Assembly (NCBI GenBank): GCA_937915475.1
Contig: CALGIR010000260.1
Span: 1-25,868, forward strand
DNA length: 25,868 nucleotides
Origin: an uncultured Bacteroidales bacterium
Lineage (GTDB): Bacteria; Bacteroidota; Bacteroidia; Bacteroidales; Tenuifilaceae
Direction of reading: 5' to 3'
Part shown: one piece after another, positions 1 through 7,880 of the stretch
Layout of the letters: every line of letters begins with the position of its first letter
Position numbering within the stretch: position 1 is the stretch's first letter
The notes under the pieces: model-generated
The model's input: the letters and a program-made list of their open reading frames with translations, nothing else
What the model was told of the DNA's origin: nothing
Databases searched by the model: none
Translations under genes and position numbers: made by a program

Positions 1-2759
1 CCAGCGAGTACTAGCGATTCTAAATTCTTTTTATTTACGGTTTGTAGGTTAACCTTTTCAACAAAATCGTAAACGTCAACATATCTTCCACCTTTTCTGG
101 TCTCAATAACATTGGCTACCGCACCTTCGCCAACCCCTTTAATGGCTCCAAGCCCAAAACGCACATCGCCATTGGGCATAACGGTAAACTTATAGTTGCT
201 TTCGTTTACATCCGGACCAAGTACTTGTATTCCCATTCTGCGGCACTCATCCATAAAAAGGGTAATCTTTTTTATGTCGGATAGGTTGCGGCTAAGCACC
301 GCTGCCATAAATTCACTTGGAAAGTGTGCTTTTAGGTATGCGGTTTGGTACGATACCATAGCGTAGCAAGTGGAGTGCGATTTGTTGAAGGCATATTGTG
401 CAAACGCTTCCCAGTTGACCCATACCTTTTCTGCCTTTTTCTCATCGTGTCCATTCTTTAGGCAACCCTCAATAAACTGAGCCTTTAGCTTATCCATTAC
501 ATCTTTAAGCTTTTTACCCATGGCCTTTCTAAGGGTATCAGCCTGACCTCTTGTAAAACCAGCAAGTTTTTGTGAGAGAAGCATCACCTGCTCTTGGTAT
601 ACAGTAATGCCATAGGTGTCGCGTAGGTACTCCTCCATTTCGGGTATATCGTACTCAATCTTTTCGCGACCATGCTTTCTGTTGATAAAGCTTGGGATAT
701 ATTCGAGTGGCCCTGGTCGATACAGTGCATTCATGGCGATAAGGTCTTCAAATCGGTTGGGCTTAAGCGTTCGCAGGTACTTCTTCATTCCGGGTGACTC
801 AAATTGAAATAGCCCTGTGGTATCGCCGTTGGAGTATAGCTCAAAGGTTTTCTTATCATCAAGGGGAATTTGGTCGAGGTCTATGTCGATACCCTTTGAT
901 TCTTTAATAATAGCTATGGCATCCTTGATGATGGAAAGTGTTTTAAGTCCCAGAAAGTCCATCTTAAGCAGACCAACTGACTCAACGTGGCTACCATCAA
1001 ACTGGGTTACGTAAAGGTCGGCATCCTTGTTAATGCATATGGGGATGTGCTCCTCAAGGTTATCTCGGCCAATAATAATTCCGCATGCATGTATTCCTGT
1101 TTGCCGAACCGATCCTTCCAAAACTTCGGCGTATTGTAGTGTTGAGCGCACTAGCTCGTTGGGCGATTTTTTGCATTCCATTAGTTCTGGAACCTCTTTG
1201 TAGGCCTGAGCCAGTTTAATACCTGGTCTTTCTGGAACCATTTTGGCCATGCGCATGGCCTCGGCAAGTGGTAAGTTTTGTACACGAGCCACATCACGAA
1301 TGGCCATTTTAGCAGCCATTGTACCAAAGGTGATTATATGTGCCACTCGCTCTTTGCCATACTTGTTTACAACCCACTGCAGTACTTGTTCGCGGCCGTC
1401 CTCATCAAAATCAATATCAATATCAGGCATCGATACCCTTTCTGGGTTGAGAAAGCGCTCGAACAGCAAATCGTATTTAATTGGGTCGATATCCGTAATC
1501 TTTAGGCAGTATGCAACTGCCGAACCAGCTGCCGACCCCCTTCCTGGCCCTACTGAAACATCCATTTTGCGGGCAGCCTTAAGGAAATCCCAAACAATTA
1601 GGAAGTAACTGGGGTATCCCATTCGGGCAATTACATCAAGTTCAAAGTTGATTCTTTCTTCTATTTTGCTGTCCAGATTTTCGCCCCAACGTTGTTTTGC
1701 TCCTTTAAATGTAAGGTGCTTAAGGTAGTCGTTATCATCTGTAAAATCTTCGGGCAGAGTAAAGTGTGGCATAATTGGTTCATGGTCGAGAGAGTAAAAC
1801 TCAACCTTTTCGGCAATCTCAAGGGTGTTATGCACAACTTCGGGGTTGTTCGGGAAGAGTTTGAGCATTTCCTCTTCGCTTTTGAGATACTCCTGCATGG
1901 TGTAGCGCATGCGGTTTGGGTCATCAATGTCCTTTCCAGTATTTAAGCAAATTAATCTGTCGTGAGCAAGTGCATCCTCAGCATTAATAAAATGCACGTC
2001 GTTGGTAGCAATGCACTTAACCCCAGTTTTTTTTGCTAATTCAAGAATTACCTTGTTAACACGACCTTGCTCAAGAAAAGTATTCTCAGCGTACCCGTTA
2101 GGCTTAACAGGATGGAGCATTACCTCAAGGTAAAAGTCGTCTCCAAATATTTCTTTAAACTCGTAGATAACCTCTTCGGCACGCTGGATATTGCCTTTAA
2201 TAATTGCCTGAGGAATTTCACCTCCAAGACAGGCTGATGAAACAATAATCCCCTCGCTGTATTTTTTGAGGAGTTCTTTATCCATTCTGGGCCTTTGGTA
2301 AAAACCTTCGGTCCACGAATAGGACACTAATTTAATGAGATTGTGGTATCCTATTAAGTTTTTTGCCAGTACCACAAGGTGGGCGCCACCCCTATCGTCT
2401 TTATGGCGACTGTGCCTGTTTGCTGCAACATATGCTTCGCAGCCTATTATTGGTTTAAATAGTTTTTGTTCCTCATCTTTTAATGCTGATTTTAGCTCAT
2501 TAAGCTCGTCTTCAGATTCTTTTTGGGTATCTAATTTAGCAATCTCTTTTTTTATTCTTTTAATTTCTTTGTTTATCGGTTCATTGGTTTCGGTAACAGT
2601 ATTCACAAATTCTTTAACGCCAAACATGTTCCCATGATCAGTAAGCGCAATTGATTTCATGCCCATTGTTTTCGCCTTTTTAATAAGGCTTTTAATGTCG
2701 GACGCACCATCGAGTATTGAAAATTGTGAATGGACGTGAAGGTGTACAAACTTGCTCAT
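1..2759 (-). CDS. dnaE: DNA polymerase III alpha subunit, N-terminal 919 residues (cut by window edge)
   Basis: Catalytic subunit of the replicative DNA polymerase (C-family). It starts at ATG 2759-2757 and stays open to the window edge, so the C-terminal quarter or so is missing. The N-terminal PHP domain is visible (HLHVHS at residues 6-11, TDHGNMFG near 40-47). The polymerase active site is present: PDIDIDF puts Asp at 446 and 448, matching the E. coli D401/D403 pair, and KMDFLGL gives the third catalytic Asp at 601. The fingers-type segment with GPGRGSAAGS is also present. A charged, Lys/Glu-rich segment at about residues 53-100, predicted coiled coil, interrupts the PHP domain compared with E. 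coli. Product assignment is very secure. The gene is divergent from rpsP and has its own TAnnTTTG promoter. Confidence 0.97.
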   Translation of the reverse strand, partial: MSKFVHLHVHSQFSILDGASDIKSLIKKAKTMGMKSIALTDHGNMFGVKEFVNTVTETNEPINKEIKRIKKEIAKLDTQKESEDELNELKSALKDEEQKLFKPIIGCEAYVAANRHSRHKDDRGGAHLVVLAKNLIGYHNLIKLVSYSWTEGFYQRPRMDKELLKKYSEGIIVSSACLGGEIPQAIIKGNIQRAEEVIYEFKEIFGDDFYLEVMLHPVKPNGYAENTFLEQGRVNKVILELAKKTGVKCIATNDVHFINAEDALAHDRLICLNTGKDIDDPNRMRYTMQEYLKSEEEMLKLFPNNPEVVHNTLEIAEKVEFYSLDHEPIMPHFTLPEDFTDDNDYLKHLTFKGAKQRWGENLDSKIEERINFELDVIARMGYPSYFLIVWDFLKAARKMDVSVGPGRGSAAGSAVAYCLKITDIDPIKYDLLFERFLNPERVSMPDIDIDFDEDGREQVLQWVVNKYGKERVAHIITFGTMAAKMAIRDVARVQNLPLAEAMRMAKMVPERPGIKLAQAYKEVPELMECKKSPNELVRSTLQYAEVLEGSVRQTGIHACGIIIGRDNLEEHIPICINKDADLYVTQFDGSHVESVGLLKMDFLGLKTLSIIKDAIAIIKESKGIDIDLDQIPLDDKKTFELYSNGDTTGLFQFESPGMKKYLRTLKPNRFEDLIAMNALYRPGPLEYIPSFINRKHGREKIEYDIPEMEEYLRDTYGITVYQEQVMLLSQKLAGFTRGQADTLRKAMGKKLKDVMDKLKAQFIEGCLKNGHDEKKAEKVWVNWEAFAQYAFNKSHSTCYAMVSYQTAYLKAHFPSEFMAAVLSRNLSDIKKITLFMDECRRMGIQVLGPDVNESNYKFTVMPNGDVRFGLGAIKGVGEGAVANVIETRKGGRYVDVYDFVEKVNLQTVNKKNLESLVLA

Positions 2760-2793
2760 AATTGATAATTTCTTTGCTATTCTTAATGTTTTA

Positions 2794-2801
2794 CAAAGTT
2801 A
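2794..2801 (-). promoter_or_regulatory. Bacteroidota -7 element upstream of dnaE
   Basis: On the minus strand this reads TAACTTTG, an exact match to the Bacteroidota consensus TAnnTTTG, 35 bases before the dnaE start. I see no convincing TTG at the usual -33 spacing, so the call rests on the -7 box and its position. Confidence 0.55.
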
Positions 2802-2980
2802 GCTAATCTGCTCCCCAAATTTGGTGATGTTGAAAACTATTGAATAAAAAGTGCTTGGGATTTAATGGTATGATTTTTTAGTAATTTAGCGAGAAACTTA
2901 TTCCTAAAGATATATTACTTAGGTTTTACGATAAAAAACAATAAAGGCAATAAAAGTTCAGGTACTTAATAAAAAACTAC

Positions 2981-2988
2981 TATCTTTG
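2981..2988 (+). promoter_or_regulatory. Bacteroidota -7 element upstream of rpsP
   Basis: TATCTTTG matches TAnnTTTG exactly and lies 47 bases before the rpsP start in the divergent dnaE/rpsP intergenic region. The -33 element is not obvious. It would drive rpsP-rimM. Confidence 0.6.
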
Positions 2989-3035
2989 CGCCTCATTAAA
3001 ACCAAAGTAGGTTTAATTAAAAAAAGCGTTTAAGT

Positions 3036-3728
3036 ATGCCTGTAAAAATCAGACTTAGTCGCCACGGTAGAAAGAGATTGCCTTTCTATCACATTGTGGT
3101 GGCAGATAGCAGGGCGCCACGGGATGGCAGAAATATTGAAAGGATTGGTTCGTATAATCCTTCAACAGATCCTGCTACTATTGAATTAAATTTCGATAGG
3201 GCATTGGATTGGCTGCAAAATGGCGCTCAACCTACCGAAACCGCTAGGGCTATCCTATCGTACAAGGGTGTTCTTATTAAGAAACATCTATTAGAAGGAG
3301 TGAAAAAAGGTGCTTTAACCGAGGAGCAAGTTGAGGAGAAATTCAATGCTTGGTTACAGGAAAAAGAGTCTAAAATTCAATCCAAGAAAGATCGTCTTGT
3401 AAAGGGCGAGAAAGACGAATTGGCTTTACGAGCAGAAGCGGAAACAAAGGTTCGCGAAGCACGTGCTCAGGAGATTGCTAAAAGATTAGCAGATCAAGCT
3501 GCGAAAGAGGCTGGAGAAGCTAAGAAAGCAGAAGCAGCCAAGGAGGTTGCCGAAGCGCCCGAAGCAGTTGTTGAGACAGAGCCGAAAGCCGAGCCTAAGG
3601 CAGAAGCAAAAGTTGAGCCTAAAGTAGAAGCGAAAGCCGAGCCTAAGGCAGAAGTAAAAGTTGAGCCTAAAGCAGAGGCGAAAGCTGAGCCCAAGGAAGA
3701 AGCAAAAAAAGAGGACACTAAAAAGTAA
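3036..3728 (+). CDS. rpsP: 30S ribosomal protein bS16 with long low-complexity C-terminal tail
   Basis: Small-subunit protein that stabilises the 5' domain of 16S rRNA during 30S assembly. The first 80 or so residues are canonical bS16 (MPVKIRLSRHGRKRLPFYHI, then RDGRNIERIGSYNP). Typical bS16 is 80-100 residues long; this one is 230. Residues 85-165 form a Glu/Lys/Arg-rich, probably helical extension. Residues 185-224 are five consecutive 8-residue units of the type (A/V)EPK(A/V)E(A/V)K. C-terminal extensions of bS16 are usual in Bacteroidota; a tail this long and this repetitive looks variable and is probably disordered. rimM follows 10 bases after the stop, forming the common rpsP-rimM operon. 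Confidence 0.96.
   Translation: MPVKIRLSRHGRKRLPFYHIVVADSRAPRDGRNIERIGSYNPSTDPATIELNFDRALDWLQNGAQPTETARAILSYKGVLIKKHLLEGVKKGALTEEQVEEKFNAWLQEKESKIQSKKDRLVKGEKDELALRAEAETKVREARAQEIAKRLADQAAKEAGEAKKAEAAKEVAEAPEAVVETEPKAEPKAEAKVEPKVEAKAEPKAEVKVEPKAEAKAEPKEEAKKEDTKK
3588..3707 (+). repeat. Five tandem 24-bp units inside rpsP
   Basis: Five in-frame 24-bp units begin at 3588, 3612, 3636, 3660 and 3684, each encoding an eight-residue EPK-containing segment. Units 1-2 and 3-4 form a 48-bp higher-order repeat with only three differences, which suggests a fairly recent 48-bp duplication. The repeat also creates long open frames on the other strand that are not genes. Confidence 0.9.
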
Positions 3729-3738
3729 GGGGTTATAT

Positions 3739-4248
3739 ATGAACCATATCCATCTTACTGAGGTTGGAACAATTCAACGAACTCATGGGGTGAATGGTGA
3801 GGTTCAGGTTTTATGGTTCAATAATGATCCTTTAGACCACAAATTAGAATCGGTATTTCTTCGCATAGAGGGAATACCGATTCCTTTTGCTATTACTACA
3901 ATCCGTGGTAAAGGGCAAAAACCTATTGTTAAGTTCGATGAAGTGGATGGTTCTGACATGGCAACCACTCTTGTTGGGCTTACTATCCTTTCCGAGATAA
4001 AACAGTTAGAAGCAAGCGATGAACTTTATCTTGATGATTTAGTGGGGTATTCAGTAGTTAACCAGAATGGTAACTTGCTAGGAGAGATAGAACAATTGCA
4101 GGATTTCTCAGGAAATTTAGTTTTTCTTGTTGTAAATAGTGCTGGCAAAGAATTATTGATACCTGCTGCCTCCGATTTTATTGTAGAACTAAATGAGGAA
4201 ACTAAAACACTCCTCATGCAACTTCCCGATGGGTTAGTCGATCTATAG
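3739..4248 (+). CDS. rimM: 16S rRNA processing/30S maturation factor RimM
   Basis: RimM binds uS19 and helps mature the 3' (head) domain of the 30S subunit. The 169-residue protein has the N-terminal RimM barrel (GTIQRTHGVNGEVQV near residues 10-24) and a C-terminal PRC barrel (LDDLVGYSVVNQNGNLLGEI, then ELLIPAASDFIVELN). I chose ATG 3739 because the RimM homology begins there and it sits 10 bases after the rpsP stop with an AAGGGG sequence just upstream. An in-frame start at 3661 lies inside the rpsP repeats and adds only non-homologous basic residues. Co-transcribed with rpsP. Its stop overlaps that of the convergent thioesterase gene. Confidence 0.94.
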   Translation: MNHIHLTEVGTIQRTHGVNGEVQVLWFNNDPLDHKLESVFLRIEGIPIPFAITTIRGKGQKPIVKFDEVDGSDMATTLVGLTILSEIKQLEASDELYLDDLVGYSVVNQNGNLLGEIEQLQDFSGNLVFLVVNSAGKELLIPAASDFIVELNEETKTLLMQLPDGLVDL

Positions 4249-4668
4249 TTCATAATCGGTGTCAATCTCAAATTTTGCAATGCTTTTTCTCCATCGCAAG
4301 GGGATGGGTATGCTAGTTGCCAGTGTAGTTTGGTATCCCACCATTATCGACTTGCTTTCGGCAGCAACGCTTTGCGTTGTTAGGTTGAAAATTTGTTGAT
4401 GCATTTCGAGACTTTTGTTGCCCAATTTCACTATTTTGGTTTTCACCTCAATATCCTCATACAGTTTTACCTGCGCCATAAAGTTTATATTTATGCTAAC
4501 GAGGATAAGCCCCTCGTCCTGCCAATCCATTTTTTCATTTAGTACTTCGGAAAAATAGTGTAGTCTCCCTAAATCGAAGTATTGCTGATAGATTGAATTG
4601 GTTACATGCCCTAGCATATCAATGTCACTAAAGCGTTTCTGAATATGGTGTTTATGGAAGAACTTCAT
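4243..4668 (-). CDS. Acyl-CoA thioesterase, 4HBT hotdog family
   Basis: Predicted to hydrolyse acyl-CoA thioesters; the natural substrate cannot be read from sequence. The 141-residue length is right for a single hotdog domain. The signature is the N-terminal SDIDMLGHVTNSIYQQYFD segment (residues 14-32), which matches the D-x-D-x-x-GH-V-x-N motif of YbgC/4HBT thioesterases, with the catalytic-type Asp followed by GHV and Asn. A strand-forming stretch, ISININFMAQVKLYEDIEV, follows at about residues 57-75, as expected in the fold. It lies 19 bases downstream of the TsaC-type gene on the same strand, so the two are probably co-transcribed, although no functional link is obvious. Its TAG stop overlaps that of rimM in a CTATAG palindrome. 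Confidence 0.85.
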   Translation of the reverse strand: MKFFHKHHIQKRFSDIDMLGHVTNSIYQQYFDLGRLHYFSEVLNEKMDWQDEGLILVSININFMAQVKLYEDIEVKTKIVKLGNKSLEMHQQIFNLTTQSVAAESKSIMVGYQTTLATSIPIPLRWRKSIAKFEIDTDYEL

Positions 4669-4687
4669 TGGATTCGTTTTTTACTGC

Positions 4688-5251
4688 TTACTCCCTTATC
4701 ACTTTAACTTCACCTCCAACGCCAAGCTGAATAATACTCGAAGGTATGTGTGTAGAGTCCTCTTCGTATAGTTGAGGTACAATATAATCAACCCCATCAA
4801 CAATTTGGCTGTCAATTTCGTCAAAGTTTTTAGGTGCTTTTTTACCCGAGATGTTTGCTGAAGTAGAAACAATGGGTTTGCGAAACGCTTTTATTAATTT
4901 TTCGCAAAAGTTGTGCTTAATAACCCTAATGCCAATGCTGCCATTGGGTGCAACAAGGTTTGCTGCTAGGTTTTTGGCTTTGGGGTAAATAATGGTTAGT
5001 GGTTTTGTGGTTAGCTCAATTAGTTCCCATGCCACATCAGGAACCTGCTCTACATATGAGTTGAGCAGATTGGGATTCTCCACGAGCACGAGCATGTTTT
5101 TGCTGTCTGCGCTATGTTTCAATTTGTGTATTTTGGCAACTGCTTCGGGATTTGTGGCGTCGCAACCAATGCCCCAAATAGTGTCGGTTGGGTAAAGTAT
5201 CAGTCCTCCGTTCCTTAGTACCTGAACCGCCTCGTTGATTACTGCATTCAT
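4688..5251 (-). CDS. tsaC: L-threonylcarbamoyladenylate synthase (TsaC/YrdC/Sua5 family)
   Basis: Makes threonylcarbamoyl-AMP from Thr, bicarbonate and ATP, the first step of t6A37 modification of ANN-decoding tRNAs. The 187 residues cover a single YrdC domain without the C-terminal Sua5 extension. Family landmarks are LYPTDTIWGIGCDATNPEAV (residues 19-38), a Lys-rich substrate-binding segment KIHKLKHSADSKNMLVLV, and PIVSTSANISGKKAP with the SxN motif. The classic KxR-type motif reads KLKHSADSK here; other Bacteroidota members also vary at this point, so I read it as family variation. It begins shortly after the ahcY terminator and is followed by the thioesterase gene. I found no clear TAnnTTTG box in the 73-base gap. 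Confidence 0.92.
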   Translation of the reverse strand: MNAVINEAVQVLRNGGLILYPTDTIWGIGCDATNPEAVAKIHKLKHSADSKNMLVLVENPNLLNSYVEQVPDVAWELIELTTKPLTIIYPKAKNLAANLVAPNGSIGIRVIKHNFCEKLIKAFRKPIVSTSANISGKKAPKNFDEIDSQIVDGVDYIVPQLYEEDSTHIPSSIIQLGVGGEVKVIRE

Positions 5252-5267
5252 TTTCGAAGTGCTTTAT

Positions 5268-5306
5268 AAAAAAATGAGGTTGCACTAGTATATTCGTGCA
5301 ACCTCA
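5268..5306 (-). terminator. Rho-independent terminator of ahcY
   Basis: Perfect 11-bp arms (5275-5285 and 5296-5306, TGAGGTTGCAC and its complement) enclose a 10-base loop. On the minus strand the stem is followed by seven T residues (5274-5268). It lies 19 bases past the ahcY stop. Confidence 0.9.
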
Positions 5307-5324
5307 ATGCTATTTAATCAATAA

Positions 5325-6743
5325 TTAATATCTGTAGTGGTCGGGTTTGAAGGGTCCGTTTACATTTACTCCAATGTAATCTGCTTGTTGCTGCGTAAGC
5401 TTTGTTAGCTTTACGCCAAGTTGTGCAAGGTGGAGTCGAGCAACCTCTTCATCGAGGTGCTTTGGCAATCTGTAAACGTCAACATCCAAGTCTTTTTGCC
5501 ATAGTTCTAGTTGGGCAAGAACTTGATTTGTAAAGCTGTTGCTCATTACAAAGCTTGGGTGACCAGTGGCGCAACCCAGGTTAACTAAGCGACCTTCGGC
5601 TAGAATGAACATTGAACGTCCATCCTCCATGAAGTACTGGTCAACCTGAGGCTTAACTGTTTCCTTGCGAACGCCTGGAGCGTTATTTAATTTCTCAACT
5701 TGAATTTCGTTGTCGAAATGCCCAATATTGCAAACAATGGCCTGATCCTTCATTGCCAGCATATGCTCAAGTGTTATAACGTCGCGGTTACCAGTTGTTG
5801 TAATAAAAATATTGCCTTCGTCAAGTGCTTCCTCAATGGTTTTAATCTCAAAACCTTCCATTGCTGCCTGAAGGGCGCAAATTGGGTCAATTTCGGTTAC
5901 TATAACTCTTGCACCATAGGAGCGCATGCTCATGGCGCATCCTTTACCAACATCACCATAACCCAATACCACTGCCACTTTTCCTGCAATCATTACATCG
6001 GTGGCTCTTTTAATGCCATCGGCTAAGGATTCGCGACATCCGTAAAGGTTATCGAATTTGCTCTTGGTAACCGAATCGTTAACATTTATGGCTGGTACAA
6101 GCAGTTCACCACGCTCCTGCATTTGGTAAAGGCGATGAACACCTGTGGTAGTTTCTTCAGAAACACCTTTCCATTCCTTTGCAAAGTTGTGCCATTTTTT
6201 ATTGTTGGTGGCCAGGATACCCTTTAGTAGTTTAAGTATCTCTTTTTCTTCGATGCTTTCGGGTTGTTTATCAAGAATTGTTGCATCGTTTTCGGCTTTA
6301 TAGCCCATATGGACAAGAAGCGTAGCATCACCGCCGTCGTCAACTATTAGGTGCGGTCCTTTATCACCAGGGAATGTAAGGGCTTGTGCTGTGCACCACC
6401 AGTATTCTTCAAGAGTTTCACCTTTCCATGCAAAAACAGGAACTCCCGCTTTGGCGATGGCTGCAGCAGCATGATCTTGAGTAGAAAAAATATTACAGCT
6501 TGCCCAACGAACATCTGCACCAAGTTCAACAAGGGTCTCGATAAGAACAGCGGTTTGAATAGTCATGTGAAGCGAACCCGAAATTCTGGCTCCTTTGAGC
6601 GGTTTTTGTGCAGCATGTTTTTTACGAATTGCCATCAAACCTGGCATCTCCTTTTCGGCTATGCTAATCTCTCTTCTTCCCCAGTCGGCAAGGTTAATAT
6701 CTTTTACTTTATAGGGCAAAGTTTCTACTAGTACGTTTTCCAT
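5325..6743 (-). CDS. ahcY: Adenosylhomocysteinase
   Basis: Reversibly hydrolyses S-adenosylhomocysteine to adenosine and homocysteine, relieving product inhibition of SAM-dependent methyltransferases. The 472-residue protein is full length for the bacterial form that carries the extra internal segment (about residues 150-195). Landmarks are ISGSLHMTIQTAVLIETL near the N terminus, the NAD-binding Rossmann segment VVLGYGDVGKGCAMSMRSYG, CNIGHFDNEI, LAEGRLVNLGCATGHPSFVMS, and the conserved C-terminal KPDHYRY tail that completes the neighbouring subunit's NAD site. It is a single-gene unit: a TACCTTTG promoter lies 80 bases upstream and a strong hairpin terminator directly downstream. Confidence 0.98.
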   Translation of the reverse strand: MENVLVETLPYKVKDINLADWGRREISIAEKEMPGLMAIRKKHAAQKPLKGARISGSLHMTIQTAVLIETLVELGADVRWASCNIFSTQDHAAAAIAKAGVPVFAWKGETLEEYWWCTAQALTFPGDKGPHLIVDDGGDATLLVHMGYKAENDATILDKQPESIEEKEILKLLKGILATNNKKWHNFAKEWKGVSEETTTGVHRLYQMQERGELLVPAINVNDSVTKSKFDNLYGCRESLADGIKRATDVMIAGKVAVVLGYGDVGKGCAMSMRSYGARVIVTEIDPICALQAAMEGFEIKTIEEALDEGNIFITTTGNRDVITLEHMLAMKDQAIVCNIGHFDNEIQVEKLNNAPGVRKETVKPQVDQYFMEDGRSMFILAEGRLVNLGCATGHPSFVMSNSFTNQVLAQLELWQKDLDVDVYRLPKHLDEEVARLHLAQLGVKLTKLTQQQADYIGVNVNGPFKPDHYRY

Positions 6744-6823
6744 CGTATTTATTTTGTTTTGTTGATAATGTACAATGCTTTACTTCAGCATTTGTTCAAA
6801 AACTGGTCGGTTTTTTAAGGTCA

Positions 6824-6853
6824 CAAAGGTAGTGTAAATTGATATAATGGCAA
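6824..6853 (-). promoter_or_regulatory. Bacteroidota promoter of ahcY (-33 and -7 elements)
   Basis: The minus strand reads TTG (6853-6851), then 19 bases, then TACCTTTG (6831-6824). This fits the Bacteroidota TTG/TAnnTTTG arrangement and spacing and is the best-formed promoter in the window. It leaves a leader of about 75 bases. Confidence 0.7.
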
Positions 6854-6864
6854 GATATATTAAT

Positions 6865-7797
6865 CTATTCGTTTTCTAAAATGGTGAGTGCCTTTATTTT
6901 ATCCAAGGCCAATTGCGACTTAAGCGAATTTAAGGAGTTGAACTGTATTTCGTCCCTAATGCGTTCCACAAAAAACACCCTTATTTGCTCATTGTATATG
7001 TTATGCTTAAAGCCTATAATATGTGCCTCTATGGTAATATTTAGGTTGTTACCCAATGTTGGTCTTAGTCCAATGTTAAGCATTGAGGGATATTTCTGAT
7101 TATTGTATTCAACCCAAACAGCGTAAACTCCATTGTGGGGGATAAGTTTAAGTGGTTCCGAGAGTTTTATATTAGCGGTTGGATATCCAATTGAGCGGCC
7201 AATTTGTTTCCCCCCTTCAATGGTGCCACTAATACAGTATAACCGACCAAGCATCACATTGGCTAGTTTTAGGTTCCCCTCGGTAAGCGCTAACCTTATT
7301 TGGGTGGAGCTCACTTTTTGTCCATCAATCTCAATTGGGCCAACTTTAATTGCCTGGTATCCATAGTTTTGTTGATGTTTTTGAACCAGATTAAAGTTTC
7401 CCTCTCCTTTATGGCCGAAGGCATGGTTGTAGCCCATTACAATAGTTGATGCTTTTATTTTTTCTACAAGCGTGTTCTGTAGAAAAGTGTAGGCATTTTC
7501 TTTGGCAAACTCTTTTGTGAAATTAATTATGAGCAGTGAGTCTAATCCCATTGCCTCAAAAAGGCTAATCTTTTCATCAAGTGATGAAAGAAGTCTTAGC
7601 CCTTCCGAGTCATTGTTAAGGGCAATTCGCGGATGAGGCCAAAACGTTATCACAAGGCTTTGGGCATTGTCTTTTTCGGCATTTTGCTTAACTATTTCAA
7701 GAACCCTTTTGTGCCCAATGTGTAACCCATCAAAAAAGCCAATGGTTACGGCAGGTTTTGTGATTTCTAGCTTATTTATATTAGTGTATACAAGCAT
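6865..7797 (-). CDS. ribF: Bifunctional riboflavin kinase / FMN adenylyltransferase
   Basis: Converts riboflavin to FMN and then FAD. The 310-residue protein has both domains in the usual order. The N-terminal nucleotidyltransferase shows TIGFFDGLHIGHKRVLE (residues 18-34) and VMGYNHAFGHKGEGNF near 119-134. The C-terminal flavokinase shows GRSIGYPTANI and YPSMLNIGLRPTLG. Length and motifs are those of an intact prokaryotic RibF. It lies downstream of the glycogen operon on the same strand but is separated from it by a strong terminator. I see no clear TAnnTTTG box in the short gap, so its promoter is unresolved. About 120 bases separate its stop from the ahcY start. Confidence 0.96.
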   Translation of the reverse strand: MLVYTNINKLEITKPAVTIGFFDGLHIGHKRVLEIVKQNAEKDNAQSLVITFWPHPRIALNNDSEGLRLLSSLDEKISLFEAMGLDSLLIINFTKEFAKENAYTFLQNTLVEKIKASTIVMGYNHAFGHKGEGNFNLVQKHQQNYGYQAIKVGPIEIDGQKVSSTQIRLALTEGNLKLANVMLGRLYCISGTIEGGKQIGRSIGYPTANIKLSEPLKLIPHNGVYAVWVEYNNQKYPSMLNIGLRPTLGNNLNITIEAHIIGFKHNIYNEQIRVFFVERIRDEIQFNSLNSLKSQLALDKIKALTILENE

Positions 7798-7824
7798 GTA
7801 TTGATTTTAAAATCGTGCTAAAAT

Positions 7825-7856
7825 AAAAAAAGAAGCCGACACTGTTGGCTTCTTTT
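7825..7856 (-). terminator. Rho-independent terminator of the glycogen operon
   Basis: Ten-bp arms (7828-7837 and 7847-7856, AAAAGAAGCC and its complement) enclose a 9-base loop. On the minus strand the GGCTTC stem runs into seven T residues, then ATTT. It lies 24 bases past the stop of the fusion gene and before ribF. Confidence 0.9.
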
Positions 7857-7880
7857 AGAATAAAGTTCACAGTATTAATT

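Noticed and set aside
3494..3718. Minus-strand ORF with a Ser/Ala/Gly repeat inside rpsP
   Set aside because: It is the complementary frame of the bS16 tandem repeats, which are open in several frames; no start context or homology.
3661..3738. Upstream start for rimM inside the rpsP repeats
   Set aside because: The added residues are the shifted reading of the repeat; RimM homology starts at 3739.
5700..6731. Long plus-strand ORFs opposite ahcY
   Set aside because: Antisense shadows of a fully conserved gene; no homology or promoter supports them.
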